A DNA stretch of 5,541 bases, taken from contig JAFADT010000976.1 in NCBI GenBank assembly GCA_023424585.1, positions 1 to 5,541 of the forward strand, in the 5' to 3' direction. Below, piece after piece: positions 1-5,541 of this stretch. The notes under the pieces are model-generated. The model had not been told where the DNA came from. It made no database searches and saw only the letters and a program-made list of their open reading frames with translations. The DNA is from Pseudomonadota bacterium. GTDB taxonomy: Bacteria > Myxococcota > Myxococcia > Myxococcales > Myxococcaceae. Positions within the stretch are counted from its first letter, which is position 1. Each line of letters begins with the position of its first letter. Position numbers and translations under genes: made by a program.

Positions 1-124
1 GAGCTGCGGGGCGCTCTTGTCCACCTCGTTGCGCGCGGCCTGGGCGGCGAGCAGCTTCTCCAGCTCCTCCAGGGGCGGCGGGGGCGGCGCGAAGCGCAGG
101 GGGCGGCCCATGGTGCGGGCGCCC
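1..124. repeat. Direct repeat copy 1 of 2 (matches 757-880) inside the CorC-like gene
   Basis: Bases 1-124 match 757-880 with a single difference (G at 89, T at 845), at an offset of 756 bp, exactly 252 codons. On the coding (minus) strand the difference changes Glu172 to Ala424. The match stops at base 125/881, and the left limit is unknown because the window begins inside it. The copy follows directly on the end of the CorC_HlyC domain. Confidence 0.95.
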
Positions 125-1359
125 TCCTTGGTGGCCACGACGAACTGCCAGCCGTTGTAGGTGAAGCGCTCGCCCACGTCCGGCAGGTGGCCCGCGAGCG
201 AGGACAGGTAGCCGCCGAGCGTGTCGAAGTCGCCCTCCGGCAGGGGGAAGCCGAAGACCTGGGTGAACTGATCCACCTCCATGGCGGCGTCCACCAGCGA
301 GCTGCCGTCGGCCATCTTCTCGACGAGCTTCTCCTCCACCTCGAACTCGTCGCCGATGTCGCCCACGATCTCGCGGAGGATGTCCTCCAGGGTGACGACG
401 CCCATGAAGCCGCCGTACTCGTCGACGACCATGGCCATGTGGATCTTCCGCTTCTGCATGTCGCGCAGCAGGTCGCCCACGGGCTTCATCCACGGCACGA
501 AGTGGGCGGGGCGGATGATGTCCTGCAGGACGATGAGCTCCGGGTGCTGGAGCAGCGGGATGAGGTCGCGCGCGTGCAGCACGCCGACGATGTGGTCCAC
601 GTCGTCCTTGTAGATGGGGATGCGCGAGTGGTTCTCCTCCGCCAGGATGCGCAGCACCTCGTCCGGCGGCGTGGTGACGTCCACGGAGACGACGTCCGTG
701 CGGTTGACCATCACGTCGCGGCAGCGCTTGTCGGACAGCTCGAAGATGGAGCGGATGAGCTGCGGGGCGCTCTTGTCCACCTCGTTGCGCGCGGCCTGGG
801 CGGCGAGCAGCTTCTCCAGCTCCTCCAGGGGCGGCGGGGGCGGCTCGAAGCGCAGGGGGCGGCCCATGGTGCGGGCGCCCAGGTTGAGCAGGCCCAGCAT
901 CAGGCGCATGGGCGGGTAGAGCACGGCCACCAGCAGGGACACGAGCCCCGACAGGCGCAGGGCCCACCGCTCCGCGTTGCCGTTGGCCAGGCCGCGCAGC
1001 GTCACCTCCATGAGGCTGGCGAGCACGCCCACGAAGAGGGCGCCCGCGCACACCGTGGCGACGGGCACCCAGGCGGCCTCGGCGTAGTGGCTGAAGTCCA
1101 GGAGGCGCGGCGGGACGAAGGCGCCGATGGCGGCGGCGAGGAAGCCGGACAGCACCATGCCCAGGCGCAGGGCGGTGGCGGCGGGTTCACGGTCCGTCTT
1201 GTGGCGGAGCACCCGGCGGGCGGAGACGCTCTGGCTCTCCTCCGCGAGCTCCTGGGCGCGCAGTTCGGACGTCCCATAGAGCGCGGACTCCGCGGCGGCG
1301 ACCAGGGACCTCATGAAGCAGAGGGCCAGGCAGGCGACCCAGAGGGTCCAGGTAGGCAT
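1..1359 (-). CDS. CNNM/CBS/CorC-HlyC family membrane protein (hemolysin C-like transporter), partial, with internal in-frame duplication
   Basis: Starts at ATG 1359-1357 and is open for 453 codons to base 1, so the C-terminus is missing. Residues 3-160 form a CNNM-type membrane domain: hydrophobic stretches at about 5-28, 62-86, 96-121 and 134-160, with the family-like motif AAAESALYG at 21-29. Residues about 212-335 are a tandem CBS pair, with SRIPIY (245-250), DEYGG (313-317) and [20 protein letters not shown] (320-339), the classic CorC/HlyC signature. A CorC_HlyC transporter-associated domain follows at about 345-410 ([12 protein letters not shown] at 374-385). Proteins of this class sit in the inner membrane and are linked to Mg2+/Co2+ or other ion efflux; the name hemolysin is historical. 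Such proteins normally end soon after residue 410. Here the reading frame instead re-enters a copy of residues 160-201 (see the repeat). No clear Shine-Dalgarno precedes the ATG; Met16 is an alternative start but would cut the first membrane segment. Family call is firm; the exact ion is unknown. Confidence 0.9.
   Translation of the reverse strand, partial: MPTWTLWVACLALCFMRSLVAAAESALYGTSELRAQELAEESQSVSARRVLRHKTDREPAATALRLGMVLSGFLAAAIGAFVPPRLLDFSHYAEAAWVPVATVCAGALFVGVLASLMEVTLRGLANGNAERWALRLSGLVSLLVAVLYPPMRLMLGLLNLGARTMGRPLRFEPPPPPLEELEKLLAAQAARNEVDKSAPQLIRSIFELSDKRCRDVMVNRTDVVSVDVTTPPDEVLRILAEENHSRIPIYKDDVDHIVGVLHARDLIPLLQHPELIVLQDIIRPAHFVPWMKPVGDLLRDMQKRKIHMAMVVDEYGGFMGVVTLEDILREIVGDIGDEFEVEEKLVEKMADGSSLVDAAMEVDQFTQVFGFPLPEGDFDTLGGYLSSLAGHLPDVGERFTYNGWQFVVATKEGARTMGRPLRFAPPPPPLEELEKLLAAQAARNEVDKSAPQL
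757..880. repeat. Direct repeat copy 2 of 2 (matches 1-124)
   Basis: This copy is in the expected place for the family: it encodes the linker between the last membrane segment and the first CBS domain, including the Pro-rich [15 protein letters not shown] stretch (residues 171-185). It is therefore the likely original, and copy 1 the displaced one. Confidence 0.95.
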
Positions 1360-1414
1360 AGGGAGAGGTTCTTATCCCGTGCTAGAGGGGCATACCACCC
1401 TGGCGGGAGGCACC
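1360..1414. promoter_or_regulatory. Divergent intergenic spacer, promoters presumed
   Basis: These 55 bp separate the start codons of the minus-strand CorC-like gene and the plus-strand exported protein gene, so promoters for both must lie here or overlap the coding ends. A purine-rich GGCGGGAGG at 1402-1410 is a good ribosome binding site for the rightward gene. I see only weak -10-like matches (TGCTAGAG, about 1380-1387) and no convincing -35 partner, so no promoter is placed. Confidence 0.4.
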
Positions 1415-2215
1415 ATGCGGGGACGTCGGATGTACGTCATTGGCGGACTGCTGGGCGCGCTGGCGGCGCCCTCGGCGGCCAGGGCCTGGCCGGTGGACCA
1501 GGCCCTGACGCTGGAGCCCGGCAAGGAGACCTTCCAGAAGCTCACCGCGGTGGACTGGGCGGAGTCGGACGCGCCCGGCGTGGTGACGGCGGAGGCGCTG
1601 CCCCAGAGCGGCGAGCTGCTGCTGACGCCCCACGCCGCGGGCATCGCGCGGGTGCTGCTGTATGCGGAGGGGCGCTTCGCCGTGTGGCGGGTGATGGTGG
1701 GCCCCATCGAGCTGCAGAACACCGGGGCGGAGCTGGCGGCGGCGAAGAAGGCGTGCCCGGACCTGAAGGCCACGGAGGGCGCGGAGCCGAGCCTGACGGC
1801 GACGGTGAACGACACCGCGTGTCGGCTGGCGCTGCGCACGTTCCTCAAGACGCACGCGTACCTGGCGAAGGAGCTGGAGCTGACGTTCGCGGTGCCGCAG
1901 CTCCAGGCGCAGCTGGAGGACTTCGCGGCGGGGATGCCGCCGGGGCTGACGGTGCGCTACAGCGGCGCGGGGCTGGTGCTGTCCGGGAAGACGGACCGCG
2001 AGGGCCACCGCAAGGCGCTGTGGGAGCTGTTCAACCGCGCGGTGGGCCGCGTGCCGCTGGAGGACCGCACGGAGGTGGAGGCGCCGCCGAAGCCGGATGA
2101 CGCCGCGAAGCAGGAGGCGCTCGACGCCACGGTGGCGGACGTGCCGGCGGACGCCGGGGTGCCGCCGCCTCCAGCGCCGGTGAAGCGCAAGGCGGCTCCG
2201 AAGAAGCCGCGCTGA
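1415..2215 (+). CDS. Exported protein with pilus-assembly/secretin N-terminal-like domain
   Basis: A 266-residue protein. The ATG at 1415 is chosen because GGCGGGAGG ends four bases before it and because it exposes a signal peptide: basic MRGRR, hydrophobic core to about residue 19, then SAARA|WP with likely cleavage after Ala24. Residues about 26-97 have the pattern of the T2SS-T3SS_pil_N domain: 'LTLEPGKETFQKL', an alternating beta region, then 'GIARVLLYAEGRFAVWRVMV'. That domain is found at the N-terminus of CpaC/RcpA-type secretins of tight-adherence pili. Residues about 160-215 look like a small BON-like alpha/beta module (GLTVRYSGAGLVLSGKTD at 177-194). Two cysteines (113, 136) could form a disulfide. 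The tail is Ala/Pro/Lys-rich. There is no secretin channel domain, so it cannot be the outer-membrane pore; a stand-alone periplasmic partner is my inference. An upstream in-frame ATG at 1313 overlaps the divergent gene and lacks signal-peptide logic. Confidence 0.75.
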   Translation: MRGRRMYVIGGLLGALAAPSAARAWPVDQALTLEPGKETFQKLTAVDWAESDAPGVVTAEALPQSGELLLTPHAAGIARVLLYAEGRFAVWRVMVGPIELQNTGAELAAAKKACPDLKATEGAEPSLTATVNDTACRLALRTFLKTHAYLAKELELTFAVPQLQAQLEDFAAGMPPGLTVRYSGAGLVLSGKTDREGHRKALWELFNRAVGRVPLEDRTEVEAPPKPDDAAKQEALDATVADVPADAGVPPPPAPVKRKAAPKKPR

Positions 2216-2275
2216 GCGAGGGGGCGCGCCGAGGGCTTCCGCTTGCGGTATGACCGGGGGTGGAGGTCCGACGGA

Positions 2276-3283
2276 ATGACGAACGGAGTGAAGCGCGCGG
2301 GGCTCGCGCTGGTGCTGGCGCTGACGGTGGGGCCGGGGGCCGCGTGGGCGCAGACGGATGATGTGGATGATGGCTCGGCGGTGGTGGTGGACCTGCCGGA
2401 GCCGGACCGGGGCTGCCCGGCGAAGCCGGAGTTCCTGCCGATGACGCCCATGGGGCAGGTGGGCATCGACCGGCTGGGCTGGCTGGTGCACCAGGCCATC
2501 ATCCCGCCCTCGAAGGACAAGTTCTTCCAGGCGGGGGCGCGCAGCCGCTCCGGGGTGAAGCCGGTGCCCATGGAGCAGGCGAAGAAGCTGGGCGCGCTGG
2601 ACACCACGAAGGCGCCCATCTGGGTGTTCGGCAAGGAGAAGTCGAAGGCGTGCAAGGGCACGCCCATCGCGTACTGGGCGGTGCGGATGGGGACGGATGA
2701 GGATCGCCAGACGTACCTGATGGCGGAGCTGGCGATGGAGTGCGAGGTGCTGCCTCCCGGGCGGCTCGCGGGGACGCCCATCGCGCTGCGGCAGAAGGAG
2801 GAGCCCACGGGGTGCGTGCTGCGCCGGCCCAACCGGAGCGTGATTGGCAAGGAGTCGGACGGCATCCCGCCGGACTACGCGGAGCACGTGCCACCGCAGG
2901 ACTGCGCGGCGCCGGAGTGCGCGCGGCTGTGGGAGTACTTCGGCGTGACGGGCGACGAGGGCGAGGGCGCGTTCGATTTGACGGTGTCCTATCTGCACCG
3001 CAATGGCAGCAACCCGTGCAACTGGGCGACGGATGACCTGTCCATGCTGCTCCTGCGCACGCCGGAGGGCACGGCGCTGACGCCGCTCAAGCCGGGAGGG
3101 CAGCTCTTCGGAGGCCTCTGGGACTTCAGCGGCCTGCGCTACATCCTGAGCCGGGAGATGGGCGTGCTCTATGCGTACGACTACCAGAAGCTGAAGGCCG
3201 CGCCGAAGGCCGTGCGGTACGGGAGTCCTACGGAAGAGGACCTCATCCACGCGAAGCGCACGCTGTCCCCGTGCAAGAAGTAG
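2276..3283 (+). CDS. Secreted Cys-rich protein of unknown function
   Basis: A 335-residue protein that I do not recognise. The ATG at 2276 is preceded by GGAGG at 2262-2266 with nine-base spacing. It begins a clear signal peptide: MTNGVKR, a hydrophobic run, then AAWA|Q with likely cleavage after Ala25. An in-frame ATG at 2243 would add 11 residues before the basic region and is less likely. The mature chain starts with an acidic stretch (TDDVDDG). It contains eight cysteines (47, 126, 156, 180, 210, 215, 248, 333), an even number suiting up to four disulfides in the periplasm or outside the cell. No membrane segment follows the signal and no lipobox is present. It lies 60 bp after the pilus-domain gene on the same strand, and the two may share a transcript. 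Third-position GC is very high, as in the flanking core genes, so it looks native rather than recently acquired. Confidence 0.8.
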   Translation: MTNGVKRAGLALVLALTVGPGAAWAQTDDVDDGSAVVVDLPEPDRGCPAKPEFLPMTPMGQVGIDRLGWLVHQAIIPPSKDKFFQAGARSRSGVKPVPMEQAKKLGALDTTKAPIWVFGKEKSKACKGTPIAYWAVRMGTDEDRQTYLMAELAMECEVLPPGRLAGTPIALRQKEEPTGCVLRRPNRSVIGKESDGIPPDYAEHVPPQDCAAPECARLWEYFGVTGDEGEGAFDLTVSYLHRNGSNPCNWATDDLSMLLLRTPEGTALTPLKPGGQLFGGLWDFSGLRYILSREMGVLYAYDYQKLKAAPKAVRYGSPTEEDLIHAKRTLSPCKK

Positions 3284-3293
3284 GGGGGACGCG

Positions 3294-3563
3294 GTGATTC
3301 CGGCCTCGAAGCATCGGGCGGCGCTTCTAGCGATTCACAGTGCGATGATCTCCGCCCGTTCCATGGCCTACGAGGGGCGGGGCCATGAGCTTGGGAACGT
3401 GCTCGACGTCATGGAATACCTGGCGGTGCTGATGCTGGACACGCAAGACCAGACGGAAACGTTCCGAGGCAATCTGGAAGACCTGCTCCGGTTCGACCCC
3501 TCTTTCGGCGAGTCGGTGCGGAAATTCGATACCACCGAGGGCCCCTTGCCGGGAGCAGAGTAG
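3294..3563 (+). CDS. Small hypothetical protein, mainly helical
   Basis: An 89-residue protein starting at GTG 3294, only 10 bases after the upstream stop, with AGGGGGG at 3282-3288 as ribosome binding site; this spacing suggests co-transcription or coupling with the secreted protein gene. ATG codons at 3345 and 3363 are alternative starts but lack as good a site. The sequence reads as two or three amphipathic helices: AALLAIHSAMISARSMAY (9-26), then ELGNVLDVMEYLAVLMLD (32-49), then a charged C-terminal part with DPSFGESVRKFD. No signal peptide, membrane segment or metal motif is visible, so it is probably cytoplasmic. Its codon choice is less strictly GC-ending than the genes to its left, hinting that the accessory part of the window begins here. 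A partner or immunity role for the gene that follows is possible, but nothing in the sequence proves it. Confidence 0.7.
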   Translation: MIPASKHRAALLAIHSAMISARSMAYEGRGHELGNVLDVMEYLAVLMLDTQDQTETFRGNLEDLLRFDPSFGESVRKFDTTEGPLPGAE

Positions 3564-3598
3564 GTATCGGTCGTTTCGAAAATCCTGTCGTGACCTTC

Positions 3599-3636
3599 AA
3601 GCCCTTGGATGCAGCTGTCAGCATCCAGGGGCTTTT
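3599..3636 (+). terminator. Intrinsic (rho-independent) terminator
   Basis: A 14-bp stem: AAGCCCTTGGATGC (3599-3612) pairs with GCATCCAGGGGCTT (3621-3634) with one G-U pair at 3605, around an 8-base loop (AGCTGTCA). A four-T run at 3633-3636 overlaps and just exceeds the stem end. It lies 35 bases after the stop of the small gene and 53 before the next start, so it ends the 1415-3563 transcription unit. There is no T-run on the opposite strand, so it acts rightward. Confidence 0.8.
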
Positions 3637-3689
3637 CGCGTGGAGCGGTCCGGAAGTGAGAGGCCCTTCTTCACATCGCAAGGCTCGCC

Positions 3690-4286
3690 ATGCGCCTCTA
3701 TCGTCCCGTCGGGCTTCAAGAGTTGTTGTTGATCTACCGGTCGGGCATGCGGCGCTTTCCGCCGCGTCTGCCGGAGCAGCCCATCTTCTACCCGGTGCTC
3801 AACGAGCCGTACGCCCGGCAGATCAGCCGGGAGTGGAACGCCACGAGCCCCGAGGGCGCCGGCTACGTCACCGTGTTCGATGTGGAGGACGCTTATGCGT
3901 CCACATTCGAGGTCCAGCAGGTCGGTGCACGGATGCATCAGGAACTCTGGGTTCCCGCCGGGGAACTGGAGACCTTCGACGAGCACATCCAGGGGCGGAT
4001 CCGCGTGACCGCCGCGGACTTCGGTCCCCACTTCGTGGGCCAGGTGCCGACTGCGTTCTCGCTGCGCGGCCAGGACGCGCGGGCCCAGTTGGAGACGCTG
4101 ATTCGAATCCACGGGTACAACGGGATGGACTTCCACGGAGAGGTTACCGCGAACCATGAAGCCGTGTTCGCGAACTTCCCCTGCTGGGCGCAGATCGCCA
4201 GCGGGAACGGGCCCCAGGTGGTGGAAGCGATCCGCAAGGTATGGAGTATGGCTTTCCCAGAAATACCGTTAGGGCTTGAGATCTGA
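3690..4286 (+). CDS. Two-part protein of the family often labelled 'ADP-ribosylation/crystallin J1'
   Basis: A 198-residue protein. The ATG at 3690 has AAGG at 3680-3683 upstream and gives the family-typical start MRLYRPVGLQEL. Residues 1-110 match a family I recall from actinobacteria and myxobacteria: FPPRLPEQPIFYPVLN (23-38), YARQISREWN (41-50), then AGYVTVFDVED and HQELWVPAGEL (83-93). Databases often name it 'ADP-ribosylation/crystallin J1', probably by propagated annotation. No proven enzymatic activity is known to me and no canonical H-Y-E or R-S-E triad is evident, though the LYR start and HQELW strand would be the places to look. Residues about 121-190 form a second section (ETLIRIHGYNGMDFHGEV, then FANFPCWAQ). 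It has no signal peptide, so it is likely cytoplasmic. It stands alone between a terminator and an insertion sequence, so any promoter should lie within 3637-3689, where I see no good match. Confidence 0.65.
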   Translation: MRLYRPVGLQELLLIYRSGMRRFPPRLPEQPIFYPVLNEPYARQISREWNATSPEGAGYVTVFDVEDAYASTFEVQQVGARMHQELWVPAGELETFDEHIQGRIRVTAADFGPHFVGQVPTAFSLRGQDARAQLETLIRIHGYNGMDFHGEVTANHEAVFANFPCWAQIASGNGPQVVEAIRKVWSMAFPEIPLGLEI

Positions 4287-5286
4287 TTACGGGAGCGGAG
4301 TCGGTAGGAGCGACAATCGCACGGTGGCGTGCTCGAAAGTGGCGAATGGCCACCGAGAAAGAGATTCGGATCCGGTTCAACCTCATGAAGCATCACCTCG
4401 ACGAGCGCGTGTTGCGGCTGTGGGCGGGAGCGGAAGCGCTCGCGTATGGGAGGGGAGGCAGAGAACTGGTCGCGCGGGCGACCGGACTGGGTCGCAACAC
4501 GGTGCTCGACGGGAAGAAGGAAGTGCGCTCGAAGAAGCCGCCGAAGGACCTGGTGCGTGTGCGGCGCAAGGGCGCCGGTGGCAAGCCGATTGAGGTGAGG
4601 CAGCCGGGCATTCACGAGGCGCTCGAGTCGTTGGTGGACCCTGTGACACGAGGCGACCCTGAATCGCCGCTGCGATGGACGTGCAAGAGCACGCGCAAGC
4701 TCTCGGCCGAGATGAAGGCCCAGGGCTTCACCGTGAGCCAGCACAAGGTCGCCGAGATGCTCCGTGAGCGCGGGTACAGCCTCCAGGCGACGCAGAAGGT
4801 GTACGAGGGAGAGCAGCACCTCGGGACGCGCAGTTCCAACACATCAGCGATACGGTGCAGCGGTTTCTTGCCGACGGTCAGCCGGTCATCTCGGTCGACA
4901 CGAAGAAGAAAGAGCTCGTCGGAGAGTTCACCAATCGAGGCCGCGAGTGGCAGCCGACCGGCGCGCCGGTACTCACCCACGTCCACGACTTCCCGGATAT
5001 GGCGGTCGGGAAGGCAGTGCCATACGGCGTCTACGACATGGGGAGGAACGAGGCCTGGGTCTCGGTCGGCATCGACCACGACACGCCGCTTTTCGCGGTG
5101 AACGCCATTCGCAGTTGGTGGAGATACATGGGGGGCGTCTCACACAGGGCCGCTCGTGAGGTGCTCATCATGGCGGACTGCGGTGGGAGCAACAGCGCCC
5201 GCTCTCGTGTTTGGAAGGCCGAGTTGCAGAAGGTGGCGAACGAAACCGGGCTCACCCTCACGGTGGCGCACTTCCCGCCGGGAACC

Positions 5287-5295
5287 AGCAAGTGG
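5287..5295. repeat. 9-bp target-site duplication, left copy (AGCAAGTGG)
   Basis: Identical to 5394-5402 and immediately abuts the first base of the MITE. It encodes the SKW of the transposase motif GTSKWNK. It fits only the left half of the IS10 preferred target NGCTNAGCN (the GC at positions 2-3). Confidence 0.95.
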
Positions 5296-5393
5296 CTGAA
5301 GTATCCCCTTATTCTCATTTCTCCCTCTGAGTTCGCCTGCTCGGCCGCTCACGAATTCTCCGAGGGGAAACTTCAAATGAGGGGATGCCTCAG
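5296..5393. mobile_element. 98-bp MITE with IS10-like (IS4-family) tips
   Basis: The left tip CTGAAGTATCCCCTTATT (5296-5313) and the reverse complement of the right tip, CTGAGGCATCCCCTCATT (5376-5393), agree at 15 of 18 positions. The inverted symmetry continues inward with small gaps (TTTCTCCCTCTGAG on the left against TTTCCCCTCGGAG on the right). Arms 5296-5335 and 5352-5393 pair around a loop of about 16 bases, making almost the whole element one long imperfect hairpin. It is too short to encode a transposase and is about 53% GC, well below its surroundings. The right tip closely resembles the IS10 end as I remember it (CTGAGAGATCCCCTCAT), and IS10 also makes 9-bp duplications. It was therefore probably mobilised in trans by an IS4-family, IS10-group transposase encoded elsewhere. 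The exact parent is unknown. Confidence 0.9.
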
Positions 5394-5402
5394 AGCAAGT
5401 GG
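5394..5402. repeat. 9-bp target-site duplication, right copy (AGCAAGTGG)
   Basis: Directly follows the last base of the MITE. Deleting the element and one copy joins TGG to AACAAGGTGGAG in frame and restores SKWNKVE, which shows that the intact transposase was the insertion target. Confidence 0.95.
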
Positions 5403-5541
5403 AACAAGGTGGAGCACCGCCTCTTCTCGCACATCACGATGAACTGGCGAGGCCGCCCGCTCGAGGACTTCGAGACCGTCGTCAAACTCATCGGCTCGAC
5501 GCGCACGACAATGGGCCTTCGCGTGAAATCGCGGCTCGACC

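Larger units (their letters stand above)
4287..5541 (+). mobile_element. ISAzo13-family insertion sequence, partial, decayed
   Basis: The transposase remnant identifies the element. Its left end must lie in the 59 bp between the preceding stop codon and the transposase ATG; the G-rich stretch from about 4291 (GGAGCGGAGTCGGTAGGAG) is a candidate tip. I cannot confirm it because the right end is beyond the window, so no inverted-repeat pair or target duplication can be matched. Boundary positions given here are therefore outer limits. Confidence 0.6.
4346..5541 (+). pseudogene. ISAzo13-family DDE transposase, broken by a frameshift and by a MITE, right end missing
   Basis: Reading in three successive frames reconstructs a transposase of this family. 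First segment, 4346-4819: N-terminal helix-turn-helix-like region (LVARATGLGRNTV) and the conserved GDPESPLRWTCKSTRKLSAE. Second segment, about 4819-5295: DAQFQHI, then VISVDTKKKELVGEF with the first catalytic Asp at 4897-4899, then KAVPYGVYD, WVSVGIDHDT, and LIMADCGGSN with the second Asp at 5176-5178, ending HFPPGTSKW. Third segment, 5403-5541: NKVEHRLFSHITMNWRGRPL with the catalytic Glu at 5412-5414. The first break, near 4817-4824, is a net -1 shift: family members have HPDRDAQF, here reduced to CACCTCGGGACGCG, so a 1- or 4-base loss. The second break is the 98-bp MITE plus its 9-bp duplication (107 bp, shifting frame). It adds 48 wrong residues before TGA 5440-5442. No slippery heptamer is present at the first break, so programmed frameshifting is unlikely. 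No active enzyme can be made. Confidence 0.9.

Noticed and set aside
187..2100. Long plus-strand open frame of 637 codons
   Set aside because: It lies antisense to the CorC-like gene and then out of frame over the exported protein gene. It is rich in His/Gly/Arg/Ala, as GC-rich shadow frames are, and has no recognisable domain.
2232..2247. Sigma-54-like GG-N10-GC spacing upstream of the secreted protein gene
   Set aside because: The spacing GG (2233-2234) to GC (2245-2246) fits, but the consensus TGGCAC around the first element is poor. Such matches are common by chance in this base composition.
1382..3250. Long minus-strand open frame of 622 codons
   Set aside because: It is antisense to two genes with good ribosome sites and signal peptides. 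Its composition (Arg/Leu/His/Pro-rich) is typical of a shadow frame in high-GC DNA.
4291..4435. Repeated GGGAGCGGA at about 4290 and 4427 as possible IS-related repeats
   Set aside because: It is only nine bases of G-rich sequence, with the second copy inside coding sequence, so chance explains it.
4303..5442. Programmed ribosomal frameshifting producing one transposase from two frames
   Set aside because: No slippery A/T-rich heptamer exists near 4811-4830, and conserved residues of the family are missing at the junction. The MITE would still break the gene downstream.
5296..5442. Native C-terminus of the transposase as read in the open frame (LKYPLILISPSEF...)
   Set aside because: These residues are encoded by the MITE and by out-of-frame host sequence. 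The true family C-terminus (NKVEHRLFSHITMNW) resumes in another frame at 5403.

Overview
The window is very GC-rich with strong G/C at third codon positions. The set of lipid- and envelope-associated proteins, the signal peptides and the protein style all suggest a myxobacterium (Myxococcus/Corallococcus-like deltaproteobacterium). This is a judgement from composition and recognised families, not a database match.

Layout. From 1359 leftward on the minus strand runs a CNNM/CBS/CorC-type membrane protein gene that leaves the window at base 1. It carries a striking in-frame direct repeat: 1-124 repeats 757-880 with one mismatch, at a spacing of exactly 252 codons. A 55-bp divergent spacer separates it from two plus-strand genes for exported proteins. 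The first (1415-2215) has a pilus-assembly/secretin N-terminal-like domain. The second (2276-3283) is an eight-cysteine secreted protein of unknown function. A small GTG-start gene (3294-3563) follows almost directly, and then a good intrinsic terminator (3599-3636). Next is a 198-residue gene (3690-4286) whose N-terminal half I recognise as a family often auto-annotated 'ADP-ribosylation/crystallin J1'.

The right end, from about 4287, is an ISAzo13-family insertion sequence whose transposase (4346 to beyond 5541) is dead twice over. It has a frameshift near 4817-4824 and a 98-bp insertion at 5296-5393. That insertion is the most interesting object here: a miniature inverted-repeat element (MITE) that is nearly palindromic over its whole length. 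Its tips resemble those of IS10 (IS4 family), and it is flanked by a perfect 9-bp target duplication, AGCAAGTGG. Removing the element plus one copy of the duplication restores the family motif GTSKWNKVEHRLFS exactly. The MITE therefore sits between the second catalytic Asp and the catalytic Glu of the host transposase, a nested mobile-element scar.

Both window edges lie in sequence likely to be repeated (a duplicated gene segment on the left, an IS on the right), which is what a short assembly contig looks like. The left duplication should therefore be confirmed before it is treated as biology. I see no CRISPR array, tRNA, rRNA or recognisable defence system.
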